Position numbers and translations under genes: made by a program. From Pseudoalteromonas umbrosa (GTDB lineage Bacteria; Pseudomonadota; Gammaproteobacteria; Enterobacterales; Alteromonadaceae), in NCBI RefSeq assembly GCF_030125375.1, contig NZ_JASJUU010000002.1, positions 1-64,000 of the forward strand: 64,000 nt of DNA. Reading direction: 5' to 3'. Shown piece after piece: positions 55,908 to 64,000 of this stretch (position 1 is the first letter of the stretch; the number at the start of each line of letters is the position of its first letter). The notes under the pieces are model-generated. The model worked only from the letters and a program-made list of their open reading frames with translations. It did not search any database and was not told the origin of the DNA.

Positions 55908-57221
55908 ATGTCTTTTATCAATGAAACACACGATATTAATTTAAAAAGCTGGGTTGCAAGTGCAAACCAGGCAGGTAACGATTTCCCAATTCAAAACTTA
56001 CCGTTTGCTTCATTTCGTCGCAAAGGCAGCAATGAAGAGTTCCGTGGCGGCGTAGCCATTGGTGATCAGGTATTAGACCTAGCAGCCGTTGCTGCTGCAA
56101 ACATCTTTGACGGTGTAGCACAAGAAGCCGTTGAAGCTGCAAATGCACAAGCACTAAACGAATTCATGGGTCTAGGTAAAGCACATTGGTCAGGCTTACG
56201 TTTAGCACTTTCTCGTGCATTACGCGAAGGCTCTGAGCATCAAAGTGCCCTTGAAAGTGCACTTGTAGCGCAAGATGACGTAGAATATGCACTTCCGTGT
56301 CACATCGGTGACTACACTGATTTCTATACATCAATCTATCACGCAACTGCAGTAGGTAGCTTGTTCCGCCCTGACAACCCACTTCTGCCTAACTACAAGT
56401 GGGTACCAATCGGCTACCATGGCCGTGCTTCATCAATTGATGTATCAGGTCAGACTTTCCCGCGTCCTAAAGGTCAAACTAAGGCACCAGATGCAGACGC
56501 GCCGTCATTCGGCCCTTGTAAACGTCTAGATTACGAATTAGAGCTAGGTATTTACCTTGGTAAAGGCAATGAACTAGGTGAAGCAATTGCGATTGAAGAT
56601 GCAGAAGACCACGTATTCGGTTTCTGTCTATTTAATGACTGGTCAGCACGTGACCTACAAGCATGGGAATATCAACCTTTAGGTCCATTCCTTGCGAAAA
56701 ACTTTGCATCAACAGTATCACCATGGATTGTAACAACAGAAGCGTTAGCACCATACCGTACTGCGTGGCACCGTGACGAAAACGACCCACAACCGATGAG
56801 CTACCTAGAGTCTGCACAAAACCGTGAGACAGGTTCATTTGATATTCAAATGGACGTACTTATCGAAACAGATAAGATGCGCAGCGAAAATGCCGCACCA
56901 AGCAAAGTATCTGAGTCAAGCTTCAAACACAGCTACTGGACAGTTGCACAAATGGTTACGCACCACACAGTCAATGGCTGTAACTTCTTACCAGGTGATA
57001 TGCTAGGTTCAGGCACACAGTCAGGTCCTGAACATGAAGAAGCAGGTTCATTACTTGAACTGTCTCGCGGCGGTAAAGAATCGATCACTTTAAGCAATGG
57101 CGAAGAGCGTAAATTCCTTGAAGACGGTGACAAGGTAATTATGCGCGGCTGGTGTGAAGCAGACGGCTTCAACCGCATCGGCTTCGGCTCAGTAGAAGGC
57201 ACAGTACTTCCTGCAAAATAA
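55908..57221 (+). CDS. fahA: Fumarylacetoacetase
   Basis: A 437-residue hydrolase that splits fumarylacetoacetate to fumarate and acetoacetate, the last step of tyrosine catabolism. Family signatures: IGDYTDFYTSIYHATAVG (catalytic Asp and metal ligand), WVPIGYHGRASS, KRLDYELELGIYLG and NDWSARDLQAWEYQPLGPFLAKNF. The length matches the FAH family. AGGAAAG precedes the ATG. Its pathway neighbour hppD lies just upstream. Confidence 0.96.
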   Translation: MSFINETHDINLKSWVASANQAGNDFPIQNLPFASFRRKGSNEEFRGGVAIGDQVLDLAAVAAANIFDGVAQEAVEAANAQALNEFMGLGKAHWSGLRLALSRALREGSEHQSALESALVAQDDVEYALPCHIGDYTDFYTSIYHATAVGSLFRPDNPLLPNYKWVPIGYHGRASSIDVSGQTFPRPKGQTKAPDADAPSFGPCKRLDYELELGIYLGKGNELGEAIAIEDAEDHVFGFCLFNDWSARDLQAWEYQPLGPFLAKNFASTVSPWIVTTEALAPYRTAWHRDENDPQPMSYLESAQNRETGSFDIQMDVLIETDKMRSENAAPSKVSESSFKHSYWTVAQMVTHHTVNGCNFLPGDMLGSGTQSGPEHEEAGSLLELSRGGKESITLSNGEERKFLEDGDKVIMRGWCEADGFNRIGFGSVEGTVLPAK

Positions 57222-57247
57222 TTGAATAAAATAATTTCATTCAAATC

Positions 57248-57276
57248 AAAGGCGTGCATAAACACGCCTTTTTTTT
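57248..57276 (+). terminator. Terminator after fahA
   Basis: AAAGGCGTG and CACGCCTTT form a 9-bp stem with a 6-nt loop and are followed by a T-run, 26 bp after the stop. Confidence 0.9.
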
Positions 57277-57343
57277 ATGATTTTATACTGGCTTTTTGTA
57301 TAAAAATTGTTAGAGTTAGGCGTTATCTAAATTTTTAAGTGTT

Positions 57344-58459
57344 ATGTTAAGCGTTATCAAAAGCCTAGTTTTAAAGCTGTTTCAACCCAAACAAGTCATG
57401 CTACGTCAAAATGGCGAAGTTATCTTATTGGCAATACCAGCTTGGGTTCAAATCACCATTGTAATATGCCTAATCACAACTTTGGCATGGCTTGGCTTTA
57501 CAACCTCACAATATTTCATACAAAAAACGCATTTACTTGCGCTGTCCGATGAAGTTTCAAGCAAAGAAGCTGCTTTTATTAGTAAGCAGGCTGCACTTGA
57601 GACACAACTAGCACAACAGCAAACGCGCATAGCGCAGCTCGATGCACAGCATGCAGTATTAAATGAGCTTATGGCTTCGCTCCCCAATACGCTGACTGAA
57701 GGTGAGGTGAGTGAAACAGGCCCGCTCCCATCAGAATCTCATGAAAATAGCGATGTGAATGCCGAATCATTAGAACTTCACGAAGAACATACGGAATCAT
57801 TTCATCATCATGCGACAGAACTAAACGACGCACAAAGCCAGCTACTTAACCAATTGCACAATTTGATCGCACGCAGAAATCAAGTTTTACTCGCGGGCAT
57901 GCAAGAAGCGGGCATCAAAGCAAACACGTCAAATGAAGCGCAAGGTGGTCCTTATCACCAAGTTCAAAGTGATCAATTGCCTCAAGCGTATCTCAACGCT
58001 ATTGACAGTTCTGTACAATTGAACCAGCTAGAGCGCTTAGTGCAAAAGTTGCCAGCAAGTATGCCGGTTAAAGAAGACAAATATTATATTTCTAGTGCAT
58101 TTGGCTATCGAAAAGATCCAATTAACGGTCGCCGTGCCTACCACAAAGGCGTCGATTTAGCTGGGTGGCACAAAACAGAAATCATCGCACCCGCAGATGG
58201 TAAAGTTATCAGAGCCGGAAAATATGGCGGTTATGGCAAATTTATTGAAATTCAACATGTCAATGGGATCACGACACGTTATGGGCATTTGCATACTATT
58301 AAAGTAAAAAAAGGCCAACAAGTTAAGCAATCTGATGTAATTGCATTAATGGGCAGCACAGGAAGAAGTACCAGTACACACTTGCACTACGAAGTATTAC
58401 AGGATAAAAAGCATATTAACCCTGTTAAACTTGCAAGAGTACTCGAACGTGTTCAATAA
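57344..58459 (+). CDS. M23 family peptidoglycan endopeptidase, membrane-anchored
   Basis: A 371-residue protein with one membrane helix (about 32-52), a coiled-coil region (about 65-200) and a C-terminal M23 (LytM/peptidase) domain. Zinc and catalytic residues are visible in H267-K-G-V-D271 and H346-L-H348-Y. M23 enzymes cut peptide cross-links in peptidoglycan. Its gene overlaps a bactofilin gene, a pairing seen in other bacteria where bactofilin places the hydrolase to control cell shape. No LysM domain is present. Confidence 0.88.
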   Translation: MLSVIKSLVLKLFQPKQVMLRQNGEVILLAIPAWVQITIVICLITTLAWLGFTTSQYFIQKTHLLALSDEVSSKEAAFISKQAALETQLAQQQTRIAQLDAQHAVLNELMASLPNTLTEGEVSETGPLPSESHENSDVNAESLELHEEHTESFHHHATELNDAQSQLLNQLHNLIARRNQVLLAGMQEAGIKANTSNEAQGGPYHQVQSDQLPQAYLNAIDSSVQLNQLERLVQKLPASMPVKEDKYYISSAFGYRKDPINGRRAYHKGVDLAGWHKTEIIAPADGKVIRAGKYGGYGKFIEIQHVNGITTRYGHLHTIKVKKGQQVKQSDVIALMGSTGRSTSTHLHYEVLQDKKHINPVKLARVLERVQ

Positions 58460-58835
58460 ATTAAAAAATAATAAATCCTCAGCGCTCTACGTCGCCATGA
58501 TCTCTCCTAACACCAAAGTCATTGGTGACATTCACTGCGAAGGTGAAATTCAAATTGATGGCATTGTTTCTGGCAACCTTGATGTCGAGCACTTAGTAAT
58601 TGGTGAGCAAGGGACAATTGAGGGTAATATTAAAGCCACACAAGTTCATGTGAAAGGCACTGTCAACGGCTGTATCACTGCACAACAAGTCCGCTTAGAA
58701 CCTTCAGCTAAAGTGCATGGCGATATAATTCACGATACCTTGAGCATTGAAGCTGGGGCGCATATTGAAGGTCAACTTACGCACAAAACAGACCTTTCAA
58801 ATGTCACCCCGATTGAAAAGCAAGAACAGGCCTAG
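58449..58835 (+). CDS. Bactofilin (polymer-forming cytoskeletal protein)
   Basis: A 128-residue protein of short beta-helix repeats, as in bactofilins: ISPNTKVIGDIHCEGEIQIDGIVSGNLDVEHLVIG and GNIKATQVHVKGTVNGCI. I prefer a GTG start at 58449, giving MFNKLKNNK, which resembles bactofilin N-termini; a TTG at 58431 is also in frame. Its start overlaps the M23 gene's end by 11 bp, so the two are coupled. Bactofilins polymerise without nucleotide and scaffold cell-wall enzymes. Confidence 0.88.
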   Translation: MFNKLKNNKSSALYVAMISPNTKVIGDIHCEGEIQIDGIVSGNLDVEHLVIGEQGTIEGNIKATQVHVKGTVNGCITAQQVRLEPSAKVHGDIIHDTLSIEAGAHIEGQLTHKTDLSNVTPIEKQEQA

Positions 58836-59299
58836 TTTCTCGCTGTTATATACATTGTCACATCGGCGTGAAACACTTTCACGCCCTCAGCATTAAACAC
58901 TTCAACTGGAACGATTAAATCTTCTTTATCTTGCCACTGATGTGGTAAAGGGATCACCGCTTCAGCTTTTAGATCACTATCAGCTTTTTTCAGATATTGT
59001 ACTGTCATACCTTTGGGGATCCATCTATGGGAGTTCACAGGAACTGTTGCGTCAGTGACGACCCCAGCACACAGCTCTGCCAAATTGCACTGGGCAATGG
59101 CATGCACTGTACCAATATGGTTATGCACCGCACGACGATTAGGCATTTGCGCACAAATTCTACCACTACTTAAATGAGTGATTTTAGGTTTAATGGTCGA
59201 AAAGTATGGCGCTCTCTTACATACCGCTTTACTAAATAACCAGTTTCCAAAAGGTAGCCAAAGAAATTTTTTATAAGTGTTTAACAGTGAACTTGCCAT
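58832..59299 (-). CDS. Hotdog-fold (DUF4442-like) thioesterase-family protein
   Basis: A 155-residue protein with hotdog features: NRRAVHNHIGTVHAIAQCNLAELCAG, which aligns with DUF4442/YiiD C-terminal-like thioesterases. The substrate is unknown. It overlaps the converging bactofilin gene by 4 bp at the stop codons. About 300 bp of A+T-rich DNA separates its start from the next gene; I see no clear motif there. Confidence 0.7.
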   Translation of the reverse strand: MASSLLNTYKKFLWLPFGNWLFSKAVCKRAPYFSTIKPKITHLSSGRICAQMPNRRAVHNHIGTVHAIAQCNLAELCAGVVTDATVPVNSHRWIPKGMTVQYLKKADSDLKAEAVIPLPHQWQDKEDLIVPVEVFNAEGVKVFHADVTMYITARN

Positions 59300-59595
59300 A
59301 AACTATCCTGCCTTTTTGGTTAAACCTAACACATCAGACCAGTTAACTCTAGTGTTATTCATATATAAAAAAGTGCATTTATCTACACCCACCAAGTAAG
59401 TTAAAAACATCAGTTAATAAAAAAAGTACAACAAAGTTTCTGAACTCAAATAAAATAAAGCACTGTTTTTAATGATTACTATTCATTCATAATTCTTATA
59501 AAACTCTTTCGATTAATAAAATATTATTGTATTACGGCGATTTGTCCTGTCTTTTTTTTCTGCGCGCAATACAATAGCGTCGAAAAGGAGACAGC

Positions 59596-60774
59596 ATGCA
59601 ACACCACACCAGTAAATCACTTATTTTCATCCTCGCCCTGTTGGTTATATTTTGCCCGCTTGGTATTGATTTATACTTACCCGCCTTTGTCGATATGCAA
59701 AATGCACTAGCAGTAAGCGAAGCTAAAATTCAACAAACTGTCAGTATTTATATGCTTGCCGTGGGACTCGGACAATTAATTGCTGGGCCATTAGCAGATA
59801 AATATGGTCGTAAACCAATAGCCCTCTCTGGTGTAAGCCTGTTTATGATTGGTGCCGCGCTGGCCACAGTTGTGGATACATGGGAATCAGTGATGTTTGC
59901 TCGGGTACTGCAAGGTCTTGGCGCATGTGCCACTTTTGTCAGTGCTTTTGCCGTAGTGCGAGATAGCTTTGGTAATAAAGGTAGTGGCCAGATGATCACA
60001 TATTTAAATGGCATTGTCTGCTTTATTCCTGCACTAGCACCTATTTTAGGTGCATGGCTAACTGTTGAGTTTGGCTGGCGCAGTAATTTTGCGTTTTTAT
60101 TTGTCTTTGCGGTATTTGGCCTAATTTTACTATTTTTCATTTTTAAAGAAACGAAACCTGAGGACTCTATTTACAACGGTCATATCCTCGATTTTCGCCG
60201 ATTTGGCTCTATGTTCAGCAGCCCCAAATTTATGTTTAACGCATCAATTACCATGGTGTGTATGTCGGCAATGCTCGTGTTTGTAGTCGGTGCACCTGGG
60301 TGGATAATGTCTCATTTAAATCTCCCTATGGCGGACTTTACTTTCTGGTTCGCCCTGAACGCATTTATCAGCATCGTATCCAGTTTTGTAGCACCGCAGT
60401 TTATTAAACGTCATAGTCGTCGCGCTTTACAATTTGGGCTCACTTTATTTTGCAGTGCAGGTGCTATCATCCTCATGCTGCCGCAAATAACAGCCGCTTA
60501 TTATATGCTGCCAATGTATCTAGCTTCGATAGGGTTTGCTTTTACCATTGGTGCCGCGGCAGGCAATGCGCTAGCAGAGTTTCCAAAACAAGCTGGTACC
60601 GCTTCCGCATTAATAGGCCTGATGCAAATGAGTGGTGCTGGACTCTTAGCTGTATTAACTCAACCGTTGGGACTGACTGCACCATTGCAATTAGCGCTAC
60701 ACCTGTGCATGGGATTGCCTTTTTTAATGCTGTTGTTCTCAAAACATCGTCAAGCGTTACATAGTGCAAATTAA
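59596..60774 (+). CDS. Bcr/CflA family multidrug efflux MFS transporter
   Basis: A 392-residue transporter with 12 predicted helices. The signatures GPLADKYGRKPIALSGVSLFMIGAA (MFS motif A) and RVLQGLGACATFVSAFAVVRDSF are typical of Bcr/CflA drug exporters (bicyclomycin, chloramphenicol relatives). AGGAG is 5-6 bp before the ATG. The actual substrate is unknown. A rho-independent-like hairpin lies about 150 bp downstream. Confidence 0.88.
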   Translation: MQHHTSKSLIFILALLVIFCPLGIDLYLPAFVDMQNALAVSEAKIQQTVSIYMLAVGLGQLIAGPLADKYGRKPIALSGVSLFMIGAALATVVDTWESVMFARVLQGLGACATFVSAFAVVRDSFGNKGSGQMITYLNGIVCFIPALAPILGAWLTVEFGWRSNFAFLFVFAVFGLILLFFIFKETKPEDSIYNGHILDFRRFGSMFSSPKFMFNASITMVCMSAMLVFVVGAPGWIMSHLNLPMADFTFWFALNAFISIVSSFVAPQFIKRHSRRALQFGLTLFCSAGAIILMLPQITAAYYMLPMYLASIGFAFTIGAAAGNALAEFPKQAGTASALIGLMQMSGAGLLAVLTQPLGLTAPLQLALHLCMGLPFLMLLFSKHRQALHSAN

Positions 60775-60918
60775 CGTGACACTTTTTGCTATGTAGTCGT
60801 AAAACTGTCACATCTGCTCGGCATACTGTATCTAATAGCTGCACAGGCTGTTGTTGAGAAGGCACTAGACTTCTTTTTTAGCATTTATTTATATTGAATC
60901 AAGATCCCCCAACCTTGT

Positions 60919-60943
60919 TATGCGGGTTCATATGACCCGCATA
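60919..60943 (+). terminator. Hairpin downstream of the Bcr/CflA gene
   Basis: TATGCGGGT and ACCCGCATA form a 9-bp stem with a 7-nt loop, followed by GTTTT. It lies 145 bp past the transporter stop codon, within a 252-bp gene-free gap. Confidence 0.65.
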
Positions 60944-61026
60944 GTTTTAAAAAAACGCAATAAAGCATTTTCAACCAGTTCCCAAGTGATTAAACTGACA
61001 TCCAACTGTATTACATTTACTCTATT

Positions 61027-61665
61027 ATGCTGAATCCTGAATTTTTGATTTCATTTTTATTTGCAAGCTTCATTATTGCTATCGCTCCAGGGCCTTCAAA
61101 TGCATTTTTGATGGCACAAACTTTTACCCATGGTAAAACAGCTGGAATGCAAAGTGCTTTGGGCTTTGCGCTCGGTGGCGTGGTCCACACCATTTTTGCC
61201 GTCGTTGGCTTGTCTGCTATTTTAAAAGCGTCTGAAACGGCCTACACAGCAGTCCAGTACCTCGGTGCCGGATATCTCGCTTATCTCGGGATAATGACCT
61301 TTAAAGCGACCTTATCTGACACCAACGACGAACAATCTGAGGATGATAATAGTACACCGAGCAAATCAAGTAAGAACGTGACTTTTCAGGCAATGATGAC
61401 CGAAGTACTTAACCCTAAAGTTGCGCTTTTTTTCATCGCCTTTATACCTCAATTTGTTGATACCAGTTTAGATACATCCACGACAGTTCAATTAGCGCTA
61501 TTTGGTCTACTCTACCCCATATTGGCTTTTCCTGTTGATTGTGTATATGTCTATGGTGGAGATAAAATTGCTGGCTACTTTAGAAGTCATCCACAAGCGC
61601 CTATATGGATAGATAGAATATCTGCAGCCATTTTTATTGCATTGGCAGTTAACCTATTGTTGTAA
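61027..61665 (+). CDS. LysE/RhtB family amino acid exporter
   Basis: A 212-residue protein with about six helices and the LysE-family start FLFASFIIAIAPGPSNAFLMAQTFTHGKTAGMQSALGFALGG, including the conserved PGP motif. Relatives export amino acids or homoserine lactones. A hydrophilic acidic loop (about 98-118; NDEQSEDDNSTPSKSSKN) interrupts the helices. The start codon lacks a clear Shine-Dalgarno. It is followed 8 bp later by mgsA, so the two may be cotranscribed. Confidence 0.85.
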   Translation: MLNPEFLISFLFASFIIAIAPGPSNAFLMAQTFTHGKTAGMQSALGFALGGVVHTIFAVVGLSAILKASETAYTAVQYLGAGYLAYLGIMTFKATLSDTNDEQSEDDNSTPSKSSKNVTFQAMMTEVLNPKVALFFIAFIPQFVDTSLDTSTTVQLALFGLLYPILAFPVDCVYVYGGDKIAGYFRSHPQAPIWIDRISAAIFIALAVNLLL

Positions 61666-61673
61666 GGAATCTT

Positions 61674-62132
61674 ATGAAATACACACAAGCTAATATTCCT
61701 GCGACCAAGCGCATTGCTTTAGTTGCCCACGATGGCAAAAAATCAAGTATGGCTAATTGGTGCAAAACGCATAGAACCATTTTAGCCAAGCATATTTTGA
61801 GTGCGACGGGCACCACAGGCGCACTGATAACGTCACAAGCAGAGCTAGAAGTAACACAGTTAATGAGCGGGCCAATGGGTGGAGATCAACAAATAGGGGC
61901 CAAAATTGCCGAGCAACAAATTGATATGTTGATATTCTTTTGGGACCCTTTGTCATCTCAGCCCCATGATCCTGATGTTAAAGCACTATTGAGACTGGCC
62001 GCAGTTTGGAATATTCCAGTAGCGTGTAATGAAGCCAGCGCAGATATGCTGCTGACTTCGACTTTGATGAATACTGAGCTGCCTAGAACACAGCCCGATT
62101 ATTCAGAGTATATTTCAAACCGTATTCGCTAA
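61674..62132 (+). CDS. mgsA: Methylglyoxal synthase
   Basis: A 152-residue enzyme that turns dihydroxyacetone phosphate into methylglyoxal and phosphate, a bypass when sugar phosphates build up. Conserved features are KRIALVAHDGKKSSMANWCKTH, SATGTTG, SGPMGGDQQIGAKIAEQQID and FFWDPLSSQPHDPDVKALLR, including the catalytic aspartates. AAGGAA is placed well before the ATG. It overlaps the converging yegD gene by 4 bp. Confidence 0.96.
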   Translation: MKYTQANIPATKRIALVAHDGKKSSMANWCKTHRTILAKHILSATGTTGALITSQAELEVTQLMSGPMGGDQQIGAKIAEQQIDMLIFFWDPLSSQPHDPDVKALLRLAAVWNIPVACNEASADMLLTSTLMNTELPRTQPDYSEYISNRIR

Positions 62133-63490
62133 CGATAAATACGTTCGGCCCACTTTGTTAACCCAGCGGTGACACTACCAAAATTGTCACCATTTAACAT
62201 TGGAATATCGCCCAACTTTGCTTGCAATGCACTTTTCAACAATGGCGATTGTGCACTACCTCCGGTCAAATAAATGGCATTAGGCTTAGTGCCTGCATCT
62301 GAAATCGCTTGCTCGGCTAGTGCAACAACCTGTTGCAAGCTCGACTCAACAGACTCAGTTAATTGCGTCAGATTAAGGCTTTGAACCAAATCATTTTCAA
62401 TAAATGATAAATCAACTTGATGCGCACTATCATCGCTCAATGCAATTTTCGCAAGTTCGGCCTGCCTAACAAATTGATGTGTCATCTTGTTTTCTTGGAT
62501 CACTTGCAAGCGCTTTAGCTTTTCAGGCTCACAGACATCACGCAGCATGGTATTAAGCTCACGGCCAAATGCGCTACTGTAAAAATCACTTTGCAATTGA
62601 ATATCATTAATTTTGCATGCTTGCCAAAAAGCTTGCTTTGGTAAAGGCAAGCCAGATTTAAATTGTCCACCTAAACCACACACAGGCATTAATTTATGAA
62701 ACGCCAAAGCAATATCTAAATCGTTGCCACCAATTCGCTTTCCCGTATGAGCCAAGAAGTGAGCACTTCTATCTTCACAATTTCGATAGCTTGGGCCCAT
62801 TTGTACAAATGAGCAATCACTTGTACCACCACCAATATCAACTACGAGCACTTTTTGATCCTGTTGCAGCTCCGACTCGAAATCAATACCTGCAGCTAGC
62901 GGTTCATAGAGAAACTCCACATCGGTGAAACCCGCACGTTTCGCTGCTGTGGTTAAAATAGATATCGCTTGTCGGTTACTATCTTCTCCACCGACCGCTT
63001 GGAAATTAACCGGACGACCAATCACCGTTTGCGTAAGCGTTGAACCTAAGTATTTCTCGGCTCGCATTTTCAACGCCATAATCATGGCTGTGGCAATATC
63101 TTCAAAAAATGCAATTTGCTCAGGCTTGAGCCCTATTGCGCCAAAAAATGACTTGGGCGATTTAACAAAATAGCCCTCTTCTGGCATAGAGATGTATTCT
63201 TCAATCGCTTCTTGGCCAACAAAAACACCACTTTCTTGCGGCATCAGATCTAAATCGCTACGAGCAAACTGTGCGCTTTTCAATATGCCACTTCTCTGCG
63301 CTCTGTACTGGGGCTGGGCACTCTCCTGAATGCCTTTTGCAACATATTCAGAAATAAGCGAGTTATGTAGTGCATATAAAGTAGAAGGAAGGTAATACTT
63401 AGAGTTTTCCAAAGGGATCAACTCGACTGCGCCTGCACGCATAACACCCATTGCACAATTTGAGCTACCATAATCAAACCCAACGACCAT
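62129..63490 (-). CDS. yegD: Hsp70-family chaperone YegD-like
   Basis: A 453-residue actin/Hsp70 ATPase lacking the long substrate-binding domain of DnaK. Phosphate-binding motifs GFDYGSSNCAMGVM and VVDIGGGTSDCSFVQMG, and the adenosine motif IYLTGGSAQSPLLKSAL, are clear. Length and motifs match E. coli YegD, whose function is poorly known. GAGGTA precedes the ATG. It lies downstream of the DNA ligase on the same strand, separated by 74 bp. Confidence 0.92.
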   Translation of the reverse strand: MVVGFDYGSSNCAMGVMRAGAVELIPLENSKYYLPSTLYALHNSLISEYVAKGIQESAQPQYRAQRSGILKSAQFARSDLDLMPQESGVFVGQEAIEEYISMPEEGYFVKSPKSFFGAIGLKPEQIAFFEDIATAMIMALKMRAEKYLGSTLTQTVIGRPVNFQAVGGEDSNRQAISILTTAAKRAGFTDVEFLYEPLAAGIDFESELQQDQKVLVVDIGGGTSDCSFVQMGPSYRNCEDRSAHFLAHTGKRIGGNDLDIALAFHKLMPVCGLGGQFKSGLPLPKQAFWQACKINDIQLQSDFYSSAFGRELNTMLRDVCEPEKLKRLQVIQENKMTHQFVRQAELAKIALSDDSAHQVDLSFIENDLVQSLNLTQLTESVESSLQQVVALAEQAISDAGTKPNAIYLTGGSAQSPLLKSALQAKLGDIPMLNGDNFGSVTAGLTKWAERIYR

Positions 63491-63564
63491 TTTTACCTCG
63501 CATCCGCTCGCAAAAAAGGACGAAATTTACCATAGCTCAGATCGATTTTAAAGGATATCCCTCC

Positions 63565-64000
63565 TTACAAAGCGTCGCGCACTCGCAAAAAGCTCGCGAA
63601 TCTCGGTTTGCCGTATTTGGTAAACCCTTGGTATTGAAATGTAATTGTACTTCCTATGGCTGGCGGAGAGACACGTTGCTCGTCAGTAAATCCCGTCCCG
63701 ATGTTAAATATGACCCCTTCCATCGTTTTAACCCGGATTGCGCCCATCATTCCCTGATACTTACCTCTTCCTGGCAAATGTGCGATAACAACCGCTTCAG
63801 CATCAAACTTAGGCTTGTATTTAAGTACTTGAGCAGTTCTGCCCCCCTGATGGGTAGCAGCCTTTTCATGTAGCATTACCCCCTCACCACCACGCAACAA
63901 AACTTGCGTATAAAATTCATCTAACTGAGCTTTATTAGTAAAATGGTGCTGAGGAATAGGCTTAACATGAATACTATGTAAGCCATTAACGATACCTTGG
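63565..64000 (-). CDS. ATP-dependent DNA ligase, C-terminal part (5' end off the window)
   Basis: The reading frame runs from the right edge to a stop at 63565, with no start in the window. The visible 144 residues carry the nucleotidyltransferase motif GGEGVMLHE (EGxxL), KYKPKFDAEAVVIAH (motif V lysines) and an OB-fold C-terminus. It resembles the short, often exported ATP-dependent ligases (LigE type) of marine gammaproteobacteria. Whether it has a signal peptide cannot be seen because the N-terminus is missing. Confidence 0.85.
   Translation of the reverse strand, partial: QGIVNGLHSIHVKPIPQHHFTNKAQLDEFYTQVLLRGGEGVMLHEKAATHQGGRTAQVLKYKPKFDAEAVVIAHLPGRGKYQGMMGAIRVKTMEGVIFNIGTGFTDEQRVSPPAIGSTITFQYQGFTKYGKPRFASFLRVRDAL

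Noticed and set aside
60542-60865. 107-codon minus-strand reading frame downstream of the Bcr/CflA gene
   Set aside because: Most of it is antisense to the transporter gene; no start signal or recognisable protein feature.

Overview
The window looks like chromosomal DNA of a marine gammaproteobacterium, most likely Pseudoalteromonas or a close relative. The grounds are the moderate, A+T-leaning base composition, the gene order metY-rimP-nusA-infB-rbfA-truB-rpsO-pnp-nlpI, an E. coli-like rrn P1 promoter, and several families common in that group (MipA with DUF3019, delta-class carbonic anhydrase, OmpW, TyrR with a homogentisate pathway). I see no insertion sequence, prophage, integron or CRISPR array.

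Layout. 1-525: promoter and leader of an rRNA operon running left off the window. 526-5647 (minus): thioredoxin-like co-chaperone, topoisomerase III with a LexA-type box at its start, and a chemotaxis receptor. 5915-11725 (minus): a six-gene Mrp/Mnh cation/proton antiporter operon. 11964-23431 (minus): a putative metalloprotease, nlpI, pnp, rpsO, truB, rbfA, infB, nusA, rimP and an initiator tRNA with its promoter. 23572-30723: mixed envelope and metabolic genes, including a secreted delta-class carbonic anhydrase, a globin-like protein that seems to lack the heme ligand, a lipoprotein, DUF3019 with MipA, dapE, ompW and a thioesterase. 30742-32298: tyrR.

32539-51206 (plus) is the most unusual part: seven co-directional genes, six of whose junctions are within about 10 bp or overlap, covering 18.7 kb. 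They encode a CapA-like lipoprotein, a CHASE2/GAF/PAS-like membrane protein, a giant CapC/PgsC-like membrane protein with an internal repeat, a large anchored protein, a small secreted hydrolase-like protein, a 1422-residue exported protein ending in a beta-barrel-like region, and a 1366-residue CapB/PgsB-like Mur ligase with a long helical extension. Together they look like a diderm version of the poly-gamma-glutamate (or another amide-linked polymer) synthesis and export machine. The polymer is not known from sequence.

51381-64000: a secreted carbohydrate-binding-like protein, a POT peptide transporter, hppD and fahA (tyrosine catabolism, with TyrR-box-like sites upstream of hppD), an M23 peptidase overlapping a bactofilin, a hotdog-fold protein, a Bcr/CflA exporter, a LysE-type exporter next to methylglyoxal synthase, a YegD-type Hsp70 and the C-terminal part of an ATP-dependent DNA ligase cut by the window end.

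All assignments rest on reading motifs and gene context. No database search was possible.
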